NCBI RefSeq assembly: GCF_900115565.1 | Contig: NZ_FOWW01000002.1 | Coordinates: 160,100-224,099 of the forward strand | Length of the DNA stretch: 64,000 nt | Source of the DNA: Amycolatopsis arida | GTDB taxonomy: Bacteria; Actinomycetota; Actinomycetes; Mycobacteriales; Pseudonocardiaceae | Direction of reading: 5' to 3' | Part shown: positions 19,348-29,613 of the stretch, one piece after another | How the letters are laid out: each line of letters starts with the position of its first letter | Numbering within the stretch: the first letter of the stretch is position 1 | Position numbers and translations under genes: made by a program | Notes under the pieces: generated by a model | Told to the model about the DNA's origin: nothing | What the model saw: the letters and a program-made list of their open reading frames with translations, nothing else | Databases searched by the model: none

Positions 19348-20043
19348 ATGAAGATCAAGGAGAGGGTGCTGGGTCGCATCCTGCAATGGTGGGGTCCTCG
19401 CGGCGGGCTGGCACAGTTCCACCAGCCGACCGGAGCCGTCGGGCACGTCGCCGGCTGGATCATGGGCCGGCGCTCGTCGAACGTGGCGCGCAGCCGCTGG
19501 GCGGTACGGCTTCTCGACGTCCAGCCGACCGACCGCGTCATCGAACTCGGCTGCGGTCCGGGCGTGGCCATCTCCGCCCTCGTCACCCGAGCGTCCCGGG
19601 GCTTGGTGGTCGGCGTCGACCACTCGCAGGTCATGATCCGCCAGGCCCGCCGCCGCAACAGGGCCGCCATCCGGGCCGGGCGGGTACGCCTGATGCACCT
19701 GCCGGTCGAGAAGCTGTCGATCAGCGACGGGCCGTTCGACGCCGCGCTGGCAGTCAACACAGTCGGCATGTGGCCCGACCCAACCGCCCGGCTACGCGAA
19801 CTCGCCCGGCTGTTGCGGCCCGGCGGGCGCATCGCTGTGGTGTCCCAGCCCCGCTGTCCCGGTGCCACCGCGGCCACTTCGGCGGCGGCGGCCAAGGAGT
19901 TGGCAGGCCAGCTTACCGAGGCTGGGTTCGAGCGCCTCCGAACCGAGATGCTCGACCTCGACCCGCCGGCAGCGTGCGTCATCGGGCAGGTAACACCTGC
20001 CGATAACGCCGAACTCGCCGACCATCCACCAGCGCGGTCGTGA
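19348..20043 (+). CDS. Class I SAM-dependent methyltransferase in repeat-flanked cassette
   Basis: This 231-residue methyltransferase has motif I VIELGCGPGVAISALVTRA, strand 2 end GVDHSQVMIRQARRR, and the later motif LLRPGGRIAVVSQPRCPG. ATG 19348 fits a leaderless start; a TTG four codons upstream is possible. It is read divergently from the MerR gene and is presumably its target. Substrate is unknown. The C-terminal domain (LTEAGFERLRTEMLDL) is typical of small-molecule methyltransferases, some of which give drug resistance, but that role is not shown. Confidence 0.88.
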   Translation: MKIKERVLGRILQWWGPRGGLAQFHQPTGAVGHVAGWIMGRRSSNVARSRWAVRLLDVQPTDRVIELGCGPGVAISALVTRASRGLVVGVDHSQVMIRQARRRNRAAIRAGRVRLMHLPVEKLSISDGPFDAALAVNTVGMWPDPTARLRELARLLRPGGRIAVVSQPRCPGATAATSAAAAKELAGQLTEAGFERLRTEMLDLDPPAACVIGQVTPADNAELADHPPARS

Positions 20044-20145
20044 CCCCCGAGTGCGCAAGTCGTCGACCTGACGTGGACTGCCCATGACTACCGGCCAAGA
20101 TGTCGACGAACACAGCACGGTTCGAATACTGCTACTCCACCAGTT

Positions 20146-20196
20146 CACTGACCACTACCGCACCTGATGCGACATTGGCCACGGTGGAATGCTGTC
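20146..20196. repeat. 51-bp direct repeat, right copy
   Basis: This is a perfect second copy of 18687-18737, in the same orientation. The unit from one copy to the next is 1,459 bp and holds exactly the MerR and methyltransferase genes. Bases on both sides of the two copies differ. Confidence 0.97.
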
Positions 20197-20517
20197 TCAT
20201 TCTCGCCGGCCGACGGCGTTTCCCCGGGAAGCCGCGTGATCCGTCGGCGTGCCGCTGAGCTGGGCCGACCGGCGTGGACCAGCGCCCTGCTCCACACCCG
20301 GCGCGAGCACGGCACCGGCGCCGCGACCCTCACCCGCACCGACGCCAACGGATCTCACTGCTGTTCCCCGGCGTTTCCGGGTGGAGTTGAGTACCGGACG
20401 GGAATTTGCTCGAGTTCGGCGGAAGTTCGGTCAGGTGGGCGAGTTCGTCCGGGTTGGCGATCCCGTGGCCTGTGCTTACCCTCCGCGGCCGGCCGGCTGA
20501 CGACCTTCCCGCCCGTG
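20197..20517. other. Spacer with coding-like remnant, no intact gene
   Basis: There is no gene with a start and a family match here. A plus-strand stretch at about 20215-20350 has strongly G/C third positions (it reads RRRAAELGRPAWTSALLHTR and onward) but has no credible start. It then passes into DNA of different character. It may be a relic left by insertion of the 51-bp-flanked cassette. Confidence 0.35.
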
Positions 20518-20566
20518 CTGCCGACGAGGAGCTCTTCTGCCGGACAGAAGAGCTCCTCGTCGGCAG
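20518..20566 (-). terminator. Terminator of the FAD oxidoreductase-sigJ operon
   Basis: Perfect 22-bp arms (20518-20539 and 20545-20566; core GACGAGGAGCTCTTCTG) with a 5-nt CCGGA loop lie 2 bp after the sigma-factor stop. Confidence 0.85.
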
Positions 20567-20568
20567 GC

Positions 20569-21489
20569 TCACCGCGTCCTGATGTCGTGAGCGGTGCCGT
20601 CGGTGACGGCCTGGAGTTTGTCCGGGTTGGCCATGTTGTGGATGGCGATGATGCGGCCCTCGGCGTCGAAGTCGAAGGTGACGGTGGCGATCACGCGGTC
20701 CGGTCCGCTGAACACCATGCCGGGCCCGCCGTTGATCTCGACGAGTTCGGCGTTCATGTCGGCGGGCTTGACGCCCTGGTAGGTGACGGTGCCGATGGCT
20801 GCGAACCAGGCGGCCACCGTTTGTGCGCCCACGACCGGACGCATGGCCTGGCGGACCTTGCCTCCCCCGTCGGTCCACAGTGTGACGTCCGGCGACAGCA
20901 ACTCCATCAAGGCGTTGACGTCACCACCGGTCGCCGCGGCGAAGAACCGCTCGGTGACCTTGCGCTGCCGTGAGCGGTCGGCGGTGAAGCGCGGCCGCTG
21001 GGCCCGCACGTGCTTACGAGCGCGGTGCGCGGCCTGCCGCACCGCGACTTCGGAACGCTCCACCGCCTCCGCGATCTCGGCATGGCTGAAGTCGAAGACC
21101 TCCTTCAGCACGAACACCGCGCGCTCGAGCGGGCTCAACGTCTCCAGCACCACCAGCATCGCCATCGACACCGACTCCGCGTCCAGAGCGGTCTCGGCGG
21201 CGTCCCCGCCGGTGAGGATGGGCTCCGGAAGCCACGGTCCCACATAGGTCTCCCGCTTGGGCCGGGTGGAGCGTAGTCGTTCCAGCGCCAGGTTCGACAC
21301 GATACGCGTCAGATACGCCTTGGGATCGGCCACCTGCGAGCGGTCGGCGGCCGACCACCTGATCCAGGCGTCCTGGACCGCGTCCTCGGCGTCGGCCGCG
21401 GTGCCGAGGACGCGGTAGGCCACTGAGAACAGCAGGTTCCGATGCTGGTGGAACACCTGCTGGTCGCGGTCGACAGAAGGCCGGGTCAC
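20569..21489 (-). CDS. sigJ: ECF41 family sigma factor (SigJ-like) with SnoaL-like C-terminus
   Basis: This 306-residue extracytoplasmic-function sigma factor has region 2 near residues 15-75 (NLLFSVAYRVLGTAADAEDA, WIRWSA) and region 4 near 115-170 (MAMLVVLETLSPLERAVFVL, HAEIAEAVERSEVAVRQ). It also has a fused NTF2/SnoaL-like C-terminal domain with WTDGGGKV and NPDKL. ECF41 members lack a classic anti-sigma factor and are modulated by this domain; their targets are usually the adjacent oxidoreductase-type genes. GTG 21489 overlaps the stop of the upstream FAD oxidoreductase gene (GTGA). Confidence 0.92.
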   Translation of the reverse strand: MTRPSVDRDQQVFHQHRNLLFSVAYRVLGTAADAEDAVQDAWIRWSAADRSQVADPKAYLTRIVSNLALERLRSTRPKRETYVGPWLPEPILTGGDAAETALDAESVSMAMLVVLETLSPLERAVFVLKEVFDFSHAEIAEAVERSEVAVRQAAHRARKHVRAQRPRFTADRSRQRKVTERFFAAATGGDVNALMELLSPDVTLWTDGGGKVRQAMRPVVGAQTVAAWFAAIGTVTYQGVKPADMNAELVEINGGPGMVFSGPDRVIATVTFDFDAEGRIIAIHNMANPDKLQAVTDGTAHDIRTR

Positions 21490-22688
21490 CGCGCATCCCG
21501 GACCCGCGTGAAGCGGCCGCCTCGGGGCCAGACCGCGCCCGAGGTGGGCATCTTCTTCATGCGGCCGAAGGTCGGCCAGGGCGAAGCGGTCACCATCTCC
21601 TTATACCGGGCCGCCAAGCGTCCGGTCAGATGGGTGCGGCGAGGGCTGTCGTCGGGGCGGGTGAACTGCACCACCGCGTCGTCACGGCCCAGGCTCACCG
21701 GCGTGTGGTAGTAGCCGAAGCGGAACGGCTTGGGCTGCTTGCCCCGCAACGCGCGGACGATCGACAACGCGGCGTGCACACCGGTCGGCATGCCGCCCTG
21801 GCAGGTGCCGTGCATGACGCCGTAGCCCTGGCGGATCGCGGCCGCGTCCCCCACCGCGTACACCTCCGGGTGCGACACCGACCGCAGCGCGTCGTCGGTG
21901 ACGACGCGGCCGCGCTCGTCGACGGTCAACCCGGCGGCGGCCGCCAGCGGCGACACCCGCATACCGCTGGTCCACAGGACCACATCGGCAGCGACCGTTT
22001 CCCCGCCCACCAGCTCGACCGTATCGGGCAGCACCTTCACCACCTCGACCCCGCTGCGCACCTGGACGCCCAGCCGGTCGAGCGCGGCCTGAAGATACGC
22101 CTTGGCCTTCGGGTTCATGGCCGCACCGGGTTCACGTCGGCCCAGCAACACGACGTTCAGCTCCGGGTGTCGCTCGGCGATCTCCGCGGCCGACTCGACG
22201 CCAGTCAGCCCGCTGCCGGCGACCACCACGGTGCCGCTGCCCAGCCGCGCCAGCCGGTCGGCCAGCACCTCGGCGTCCTGTGCGCTGTTCAAGGTGTAAG
22301 CGTGATCCTCGACACCCGGCACGGCCGCCGTATCGGCCGCGCTGCCCAACCCGTACACCAGCGTGTCGTAGTGCAGGACCCGGTCGTCGTCGATCCGCAC
22401 CGTCTTCGCGTCCGCGTCCACCGCCGTCACCCAGCCGCGCACGAACCGCACACCCGTGCCCTCCAGCAGTTCCGGAATGTCCAGCTCGGCAAGCTGCTGC
22501 CCGGTCGCCGTCATGGGCAGCCGCAACCGCTCGGTGAACCGCTCCTGCGCGTTCACCAGGGTCACCCGCACGTCCTCGCGCCGCTTGACCCGCGCCGCGA
22601 GCTGGATCGCCGCGGCCATGCCCGCGTAACCCGCACCCAGGATCACCACGCGGTGCACGGTCGTGCCTGCTTCGTGCTGTGCGCTCAT
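21486..22688 (-). CDS. NDH-2-like FAD/NAD(P)-dependent oxidoreductase
   Basis: This 400-residue pyridine-nucleotide disulfide-type flavoprotein has an N-terminal FAD motif RVVILGAGYAGMAAAIQLAA, an NAD(P)-binding motif VVVAGSGLTGVESAAEIAE near residue 160, and a second FAD motif PEVYAVGDAAAIRQ near 285. It probably moves electrons from NAD(P)H to a quinone or small acceptor. It is the first gene of an operon with the ECF41 sigma factor, the usual arrangement in which the sigma factor drives its own oxidoreductase. ATG 22688 has GGAGGAAGG upstream. Confidence 0.9.
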   Translation of the reverse strand: MSAQHEAGTTVHRVVILGAGYAGMAAAIQLAARVKRREDVRVTLVNAQERFTERLRLPMTATGQQLAELDIPELLEGTGVRFVRGWVTAVDADAKTVRIDDDRVLHYDTLVYGLGSAADTAAVPGVEDHAYTLNSAQDAEVLADRLARLGSGTVVVAGSGLTGVESAAEIAERHPELNVVLLGRREPGAAMNPKAKAYLQAALDRLGVQVRSGVEVVKVLPDTVELVGGETVAADVVLWTSGMRVSPLAAAAGLTVDERGRVVTDDALRSVSHPEVYAVGDAAAIRQGYGVMHGTCQGGMPTGVHAALSIVRALRGKQPKPFRFGYYHTPVSLGRDDAVVQFTRPDDSPRRTHLTGRLAARYKEMVTASPWPTFGRMKKMPTSGAVWPRGGRFTRVRDAR

Positions 22689-22909
22689 CGTTCCGCCTTC
22701 CTCCACCGGCTGCTGACAACCACCAGATGCAAGCTGCCCGACCGTCCGTGACCCGAGGCCGGCGTGATACCCGACACAGTCGACTTGGCCATGGCCGCGA
22801 TCCGCCGGGCCCTGCGCACACACCTGCCCGTCCACCTCCGTCACGCCCGCGGCGCCGCCCTCGCCGCCCGCAACCGATTCAGGGGCAGGACCGATCTCGG
22901 TTCACAGGC

Positions 22910-23929
22910 ATGCCACAGTGCGTCTTCGTGGGACACAACGACAACGACGCGGACGCGCTCCGGCGCAGGGCCGGGCTGGCGACGCCGATGGCGTTGCGGG
23001 TCGCGGTGACCCTGGGCCTGCCGGACCGGCTCCTCGGCGGCGGCGCCGCCGCGGATCGACTCGCGGTCGAACTCGACGTTTCACCGGTCGCTCTCGATCT
23101 CCTGCTGGGTCACCTCACGACCCTCGGTGTCATGGAGCGGACATCCACCGGCTACCGGACCACCGAGTACGGAGCGAACCTCTGCGCCGATGCCGACCAT
23201 GGCTTCACCAACATCCTCCTGCGTCTGGATTCCGCTGCCGGCCGCGCCGAACTAGCCTTTGTCGAACTCGCCCACAGCATCGCCACCGGCCAGGCGGCCT
23301 ACCCACGCCGCTACGGCCAGGACTTCTGGGCCGACCTCGCCGAACATCCGCACCTGCGGAAGTCGTTCGACCGGCAGATGACCCTGCGGTTCCACGAGCA
23401 GATCCCGCGGATCGTCGCCAACTTCGACTGGTCCCAGTTCTCCACCATCGTCGACGTCGGCGGTGGCCGAGGCACCCTGCTCGCCGCGATCCTGACAGCC
23501 CACCCTCCGATGCACGGCCATCTCGTCGATCTCCCACCCACCGCGGCCGACGCCAGAAACACTTTCAGCGCGCACAACCTCGACGACCGAACCGAAGTAA
23601 CCGCGGGCAGCTTCTTCGACCCGCTCCCGGCAGGGGCGGACGCCTACTTGTTGGTCGACATCCTCCACGACTGGGACGACGAGCACGCCCACCGCATCCT
23701 CGCCCGATGCGTCGAGGCCGCCCACCCAACCGGCCGCGTCCTCGTCATCGAACCAGTCGGAGGACAGCGAGCCACCACCGAGATGGACCTGGCCATGCTC
23801 GTGATCCACGGCGGCCACGAGCGCCGGATCGACGAGTTCCGCACGCTCGCCTCGGCACACGGACTGGCCCTCGACACCGTCACCGAGCTGACCGACCAAC
23901 GCTGTCTTCTCGAGTTCTCGCGACCTTGA
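22910..23929 (+). CDS. O-methyltransferase with dimerisation domain (hydroxyneurosporene/TcmN type)
   Basis: This is a methyltransferase of about 339 residues with an N-terminal winged-helix dimerisation domain (LATPMALRVAVTLGLPDRLL) and a C-terminal SAM domain. That domain has motif I TIVDVGGGRGTLLAAIL, HLVDLPPT, FFDPLPAGADAYLLVDILHD, and the general-base-type region WDDEHAHRIL. Such enzymes methylate phenolic natural products or antibiotics. ATG 22910 is used; a GTG 18 bp downstream is also possible. Its 3' end overlaps the convergent GNAT gene by 50 bp. Confidence 0.88.
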   Translation: MPQCVFVGHNDNDADALRRRAGLATPMALRVAVTLGLPDRLLGGGAAADRLAVELDVSPVALDLLLGHLTTLGVMERTSTGYRTTEYGANLCADADHGFTNILLRLDSAAGRAELAFVELAHSIATGQAAYPRRYGQDFWADLAEHPHLRKSFDRQMTLRFHEQIPRIVANFDWSQFSTIVDVGGGRGTLLAAILTAHPPMHGHLVDLPPTAADARNTFSAHNLDDRTEVTAGSFFDPLPAGADAYLLVDILHDWDDEHAHRILARCVEAAHPTGRVLVIEPVGGQRATTEMDLAMLVIHGGHERRIDEFRTLASAHGLALDTVTELTDQRCLLEFSRP

Positions 23930-24851
23930 TCTGCGGCAGGTCCCGGGACAACTGGCGAAAGCCGACGCCGTAGTACATGTTCCTGGCGGCCGGATGCGCC
24001 GGCGCGCCGAGACAGGCGACCAGCATGCGGTGCGCGCCGGCAGCCCTGGCCCGCCGCATACCGTACAGCTGCAACGCGGTACCCAATCCCCGTCGCCGGA
24101 ACTCCCGGTGCGTGCCAACCGGCTCGAATTCAGCGGTTCGCGTCACATCGTCCAGCCAGACAATCGCGGTCGCGGCGAGCGTGCCGTCCGGTGCCTCGAT
24201 CAGCACATGCAGATCGGCGCGATACGGCCAGGTCCGCCGGACCCGCTCGAACGCCGCCTCGGTGAGGCTGGACGGATACCACGCGTCCCGATGCGCCTTG
24301 ACCGCGTCCGCTACCGAGACGTCCTCGGCCACCAGGAATCGGAAACCCGTGGGCGGCACCGGGTCCGGCAGGTCGGCCAGCTCCCGCACGTTGAGCTGCA
24401 CCCAGGACCCGTTGTCCGAACCGGTTTCCGCGTCGAACGCGTAGCCGTGCGCGGCGACGCTGGCGCGCGCCTGGACGTCCGCGTCCTGTACCGTCAGCAA
24501 CCGGTCGACGTCGCCCGCCACGTCGTCGTACCAGTCCAGGATCTCGGTCAGCAGCTCCGGCCGGTCCGGATGCACCTGCCAGATCAGGTTGGCCGCCTCG
24601 ACCTCGAGGAACTTCCCATCGCCGCGCGGGACCCGATAGGGCAGATACACCCACGCCCACGCGGCCAGCCGGCCGTCGACAAACCAGAGCCGGTGCCGCC
24701 AGAACTGGCTGAGCGCGTCGACATCCTTGCCCCAGCCCCAGGCCAGTTCACCGACGGTCGCGTCGGCGTTCAACAGTTCCGGCCGCAGTGCGGTCACCTG
24801 TTGGGCCAGGCCCTGCATCAGCCGGAGCTCGGTCGGGCCGAGGTCCTTCAT
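23880..24851 (-). CDS. Tandem-GNAT N-acetyltransferase
   Basis: This 323-residue protein is a double GNAT fold. The C-terminal half has the acetyl-CoA motif EFRRRGLGTALQLYGMRRAR and the closing segment ARNMYYGVGFRQLSRDLP. The N-terminal half (LMQGLAQQVTALRPELLNAD ...) is degenerate, as in MshD-like enzymes. Substrate is unknown. It overlaps the methyltransferase tail by 50 bp in a convergent arrangement. Confidence 0.85.
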   Translation of the reverse strand: MKDLGPTELRLMQGLAQQVTALRPELLNADATVGELAWGWGKDVDALSQFWRHRLWFVDGRLAAWAWVYLPYRVPRGDGKFLEVEAANLIWQVHPDRPELLTEILDWYDDVAGDVDRLLTVQDADVQARASVAAHGYAFDAETGSDNGSWVQLNVRELADLPDPVPPTGFRFLVAEDVSVADAVKAHRDAWYPSSLTEAAFERVRRTWPYRADLHVLIEAPDGTLAATAIVWLDDVTRTAEFEPVGTHREFRRRGLGTALQLYGMRRARAAGAHRMLVACLGAPAHPAARNMYYGVGFRQLSRDLPQIKVARTREDSVGRSAR

Positions 24852-24957
24852 TCGGGCACTGTGGCAGCACCGGACCGTCCTGTCGAGGGAATTGGGTCAG
24901 GACAGCGCGGACCGGCCCTCCTCATCGTGGACCCGCGCGTCGAGCAGGGCGGCCGGA

Positions 24958-24984
24958 GGCGGCACCCGGGTGCCCGGTGCCGCC
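24958..24984. terminator. Hairpin downstream of rox
   Basis: GGCGGCAC (24958-24965) pairs with GTGCCGCC (24977-24984). It lies in the 198-bp spacer after rox and upstream of the GNAT start and probably ends rox transcription. Confidence 0.5.
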
Positions 24985-25049
24985 GTCCGCGTCCAGGCAA
25001 CCGAACGCCTCCGCCGAGCGAACGCCCAGCCACCGTTCTCGAGACGAGC

Positions 25050-26942
<1,893 letters not shown>

Positions 26943-27428
26943 TCAGCTTGTCATGCTGGCGAACATTCCGGGCTCGTAGGAACCCGCCGGGTTGCGCACG
27001 ATGACGTTGAGCCGGTTGGCCGCGTTGATCAGGGCGACCAGGGACACCAGCGCGGCGAGCTGGTCGTCGTCGTAGTGCTCGCGTACCTGGGACCAGGTCT
27101 CGTCGGACACGCCGTGGTGGATGTCGGCGATCCGGGTGCCCTCCTCGGTGAGCGCCAGCGCCGCCCGCTCGGCCTCGGTGAACACCGTGGCCTCGCGCCA
27201 GGCGGCGACCAGGTTGAGCCGGACCGGGGTCTCCCCGGCGGCCGCGGCCTCCTTGGTGTGCATGTCGGTGCAGAGGCCACAGCCGTTGATCTGGCTGGCC
27301 CGGATCTTGACCAGCTCCTGGGTGGCCTTCGGCAGTGGCGACTCGTCGATCACCAGGCCGGCGTTGAGGAACCGTTTGGCGAACTTCGTGGCGATCTCGT
27401 TGTCGAACAGGTTGAGTCGGGCTTCCAT
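26943..27428 (-). CDS. Carboxymuconolactone decarboxylase (AhpD-like) family protein
   Basis: This 161-residue protein of the CMD/AhpD fold has the redox motif INGCGLCTDMHTKEA (CxxC with a nearby His), near residue 48. Such proteins reduce peroxides or act as alkylhydroperoxidase-like enzymes. It is divergent from an ECF41 sigma factor, and a TGTCACA element stands about 70 bp upstream on its strand, so it is the likely target of that sigma factor. Length is typical. Confidence 0.92.
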   Translation of the reverse strand: MEARLNLFDNEIATKFAKRFLNAGLVIDESPLPKATQELVKIRASQINGCGLCTDMHTKEAAAAGETPVRLNLVAAWREATVFTEAERAALALTEEGTRIADIHHGVSDETWSQVREHYDDDQLAALVSLVALINAANRLNVIVRNPAGSYEPGMFASMTS

Positions 27429-27499
27429 GGTTTCGTCCTCGCTCGTGGTGTTGGGTGCTGCCGCACTGGACGAACACGAGATGCCGGCGACCCGAACCT

Positions 27500-27638
27500 T
27501 GTGACAGCGCGGCTACGTGACGGGCACCACAACCCGGCGGCGCCCGGTGGTGACATCCGAGGCCGGCCCGGTGTCACATGAGCAGCGGGTGACAAGGATT
27601 GACTACGGTCGGCGGTGTCACACGACGGCGGGCTCCGG
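27500..27638. promoter_or_regulatory. Candidate ECF41 promoters between CMD and sigJ
   Basis: TGTCACA, the -35 element known for ECF41 sigma factors, occurs at 27500-27506 on the minus strand (toward the CMD gene). It also occurs on the plus strand at 27572-27578 and 27616-27622. At the last site TGTC follows after 16 bp, close to the reported CGTC -10; at the minus-strand site CATC follows after 16 bp. The repeated motif in one short divergent spacer suggests autoregulation and activation of the CMD gene. Confidence 0.5.
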
Positions 27639-27680
27639 TGTCTGGTGGGTGACCCAGTCGAGAGTGGAGAGGAGCCACCC

Positions 27681-28622
27681 ATGGCCGGCACGCCGCGGAC
27701 CGCACCCGACGATCGCGGCGGGAGCACGCGCCGGGACGACCGCGCGGACCCCGCCACCGAGGCGTTCCTCGCCCACCGCAACCTGCTGTTCACCGTCGCC
27801 TACGAGATGCTCGGCTCGGCCGCCGACGCGGAGGACGTCCTGCAGGAGACCTGGCTGCGGTGGGCCGGAATCGATCTCGACACCGTACGGGCCCCGCGTG
27901 CGTACCTGGTCCGGATCACCACCCGCCAGGCGCTCGTCCGGCTGCGCACGCTCGACCGCCGCAAGGAGTCCTACGTCGGCCCCTGGTTGCCGGAGCCGCT
28001 GCTCACCGCGCCCGACGTGGCCGAGGACGTCGAGCTGGCGGACAGCGTCTCGATGGCGATGCTGCTGGTGCTGGAGACGCTTCCGCCGACCGAGCGGGCG
28101 GTGTTCGTGCTGCGCGAGGTGTTCGCCCTGGCCTACGACGAGATCGCGGAAGCCGTCGACAAGAGCCCTGCCGCGGTCCGCCAGATCGCGCACCGGGCGC
28201 GGGCCCACGTCGCGGCGCGCCGGCCACGCGGGGTCGTCTCCGCGGCCGAGACCCGGGGCGCGATCGAGGCGTTCCAGCGGGCGGTCGAGACGGGCGACCT
28301 GCAGGGCCTGCTCGACATCCTCGCGCCGGATGTCGTCCTGCTCGGCGACGGTGGCGGAGTCAAGCAGGCCGTCCCGCGGCCCATCGTGGGAGCCGACAAG
28401 GTGGCCCGCCTGCTGGCCGCCGGGCTGGGCAGGATCCCGGCCTCGGCGTCGCTGCGGCCGGCACAGGTCAACGGCTACCCGGCGCTGATCCTCCGGCAGA
28501 GCGGCGAGATCGACACCGTCCTGGCGGTGCGCGTCGACGACGGCCTCGTCACCGGGCTCTACGCCGTGCGCAATCCCGAGAAGCTGTCGCACATGGAGCG
28601 CGAGACCACCCTGTGCCGCTGA
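27681..28622 (+). CDS. sigJ: ECF41 family sigma factor (SigJ-like), second copy
   Basis: This 313-residue sigma factor has region 2 (AHRNLLFTVAYEMLGSAADA, QETWLRWAGID) and region 4 (MAMLLVLETLPPTERAVFVL, YDEIAEAVDKSPAAVRQIAH). Its SnoaL-like C-terminal domain (residues about 190-313) includes LLGDGGGVKQAV and ending NPEKLSH. It is a clear paralogue of the sigma factor at 20.6-21.5 kb, sharing ESYVGPWLPEPLLT-type linker motifs. GAGAGGAG precedes ATG 27681. Target: most likely the divergent CMD gene. Confidence 0.92.
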   Translation: MAGTPRTAPDDRGGSTRRDDRADPATEAFLAHRNLLFTVAYEMLGSAADAEDVLQETWLRWAGIDLDTVRAPRAYLVRITTRQALVRLRTLDRRKESYVGPWLPEPLLTAPDVAEDVELADSVSMAMLLVLETLPPTERAVFVLREVFALAYDEIAEAVDKSPAAVRQIAHRARAHVAARRPRGVVSAAETRGAIEAFQRAVETGDLQGLLDILAPDVVLLGDGGGVKQAVPRPIVGADKVARLLAAGLGRIPASASLRPAQVNGYPALILRQSGEIDTVLAVRVDDGLVTGLYAVRNPEKLSHMERETTLCR

Positions 28623-28691
28623 GTGCCGGTGGCGTCGCTCGGCGCGGCCGGAGCCACCGCTACTCCCTACGGCCCACCGACCAACCCTTCC

Positions 28692-28720
28692 TTGACACTA
28701 ACCCCTTGTGGGGTTATGAA
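28692..28720 (+). promoter_or_regulatory. Housekeeping-type promoter with palindromic operator
   Basis: TTGACA (28692-28697), a 17-bp spacer and TATGAA (28715-28720) make a near-consensus sigma-70 promoter, rare in such GC-rich DNA. The spacer is filled by TAACCCC-TTGT-GGGGTTA, a 7-bp-arm dyad, so a repressor could block it. The Clp-N gene starts 40 bp downstream of the -10. Confidence 0.75.
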
Positions 28721-28760
28721 AGGGGGTAGATCGAGTTCGACTGGTGCGAGGAGCGGCCCG

Positions 28761-29513
28761 GTGCCGAAGATCAACGTCTACCTGCCCGACGAGCTGGCCG
28801 AAGGGGTGAAGTCGACCGGCGTGCCGGTCTCGGCGATCTGCCAGCGGGCGCTGGAGCAGTCGGTGCGGTGGGTGAGCGCGATCCGGGCGACCGTGCTGGG
28901 CGACCTGGAGACCGACGACCCGACGGCCCAGCTCTCCCAGTTCACCGAACGCACCCGCACCGTGATCAGGCTGGCGATCGAGCGGGCGCGGGCGAGCGGT
29001 GCCGCCGGCGTCGGCACGGAGCACCTGCTGCACGGGATGCTCGCCGAAGGGACCAACCTCGCGCTGCGGGTGCTGCACGCGATGGAGACCGACCCCGATC
29101 ACGTGGCACGAGCGCTGGCCAACGCCTCGCCCACCTCGCCGGAGAGCCCGGACGGTCCACCGGCGACACGGTTCAGCGGACCCGCGGCCAACGCGCTGGA
29201 GCTGACCGTGACCGAGGCCCTCGCGCTGGGGCACAACTACGTCGGGTGCGAGCACCTCCTGCTCGGTCTGGTCGGCGAACCCGACGGAACCGCCGGGCAG
29301 GTCCTGCGCGAGCTGGGCGTCGACCTGCGCGCCGCCCGCCGGACGGTCGTGGCCGCGCTCACCGGCTACGCCCACCTCCGCGCCCAACCGGGCGCCACGC
29401 CCCCGGCGGACGCGGCGGCCACGATCGCCACCGCCGTCCGCAGGGAGCTGCGCCCCGTCCTCGCCCGCCTCGAGCGGCTGGAGCGGCACGCCGGCCTGAC
29501 CACCGAGAACTGA
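28761..29513 (+). CDS. Clp N-terminal repeat domain protein
   Basis: This 250-residue protein begins MPKINVYLPDELAEGVKSTG, a ribbon-helix-helix-like opening. Two Clp-N (ClpA/ClpC amino-terminal) repeats follow: one at about 70-125 (GVGTEHLLHGMLAEGTNLAL) and one at about 150-205 (NYVGCEHLLLGLVGEPDGTA). No ATPase domain is present. Such proteins may act as adaptors or as heat/proteolysis-linked regulators. GTG 28761 with GAGGAG upstream was chosen because an in-frame ATG at 28716 lies in the -10 box. It may repress its own palindromic promoter; this is inference. Confidence 0.85.
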   Translation: MPKINVYLPDELAEGVKSTGVPVSAICQRALEQSVRWVSAIRATVLGDLETDDPTAQLSQFTERTRTVIRLAIERARASGAAGVGTEHLLHGMLAEGTNLALRVLHAMETDPDHVARALANASPTSPESPDGPPATRFSGPAANALELTVTEALALGHNYVGCEHLLLGLVGEPDGTAGQVLRELGVDLRAARRTVVAALTGYAHLRAQPGATPPADAAATIATAVRRELRPVLARLERLERHAGLTTEN

Positions 29514-29520
29514 GACGTCC

Positions 29521-29613
29521 ATGATGGAATCCGTCGTGCGACGCCTCCTGTGGTCGGCCTGGGTCGCCCTGCTGACCGCGATGCTGGTGGTCACCACGCT
29601 GGGAGCGGCGTGA
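29521..29613 (+). CDS. 30-residue membrane peptide, coupled to asparaginase
   Basis: This 30-codon gene begins MMESVVRRLLWSAWVALLTA and ends in a hydrophobic tail (MLVVTTLGAA), predicting one membrane helix with a positive N-terminus. It starts 7 bp after the Clp-N stop and its TGA overlaps the asparaginase ATG (TGATG), the layout of coupled genes. There is no strong ribosome site of its own. No family is recognised. Confidence 0.45.
   Translation: MMESVVRRLLWSAWVALLTAMLVVTTLGAA

Noticed and set aside
18687-20196. tRNA-type attachment sites or an IS element
   Set aside because: No tRNA is present, no transposase or integrase lies between the repeats, and 51 bp is too long for a target-site duplication. 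Direct repeats are reported without naming a mechanism.
20145-20500. Frames on both strands between the right 51-bp repeat and the sigma operon
   Set aside because: They have no ribosome site or family match; the left part lies in the repeat itself. Kept only as a possible remnant.
21014-21496. Alternative frame starting at the ATG near 21496
   Set aside because: It is out of frame with the ECF41 sigma protein, which clearly starts at the overlapping GTG 21489.
22764-22909. Possible small gene before the O-methyltransferase (reads AMAAIRRALRTHLPVHLRHA)
   Set aside because: Third-position bias is moderate, but it has no family and would overlap the methyltransferase start in another frame.
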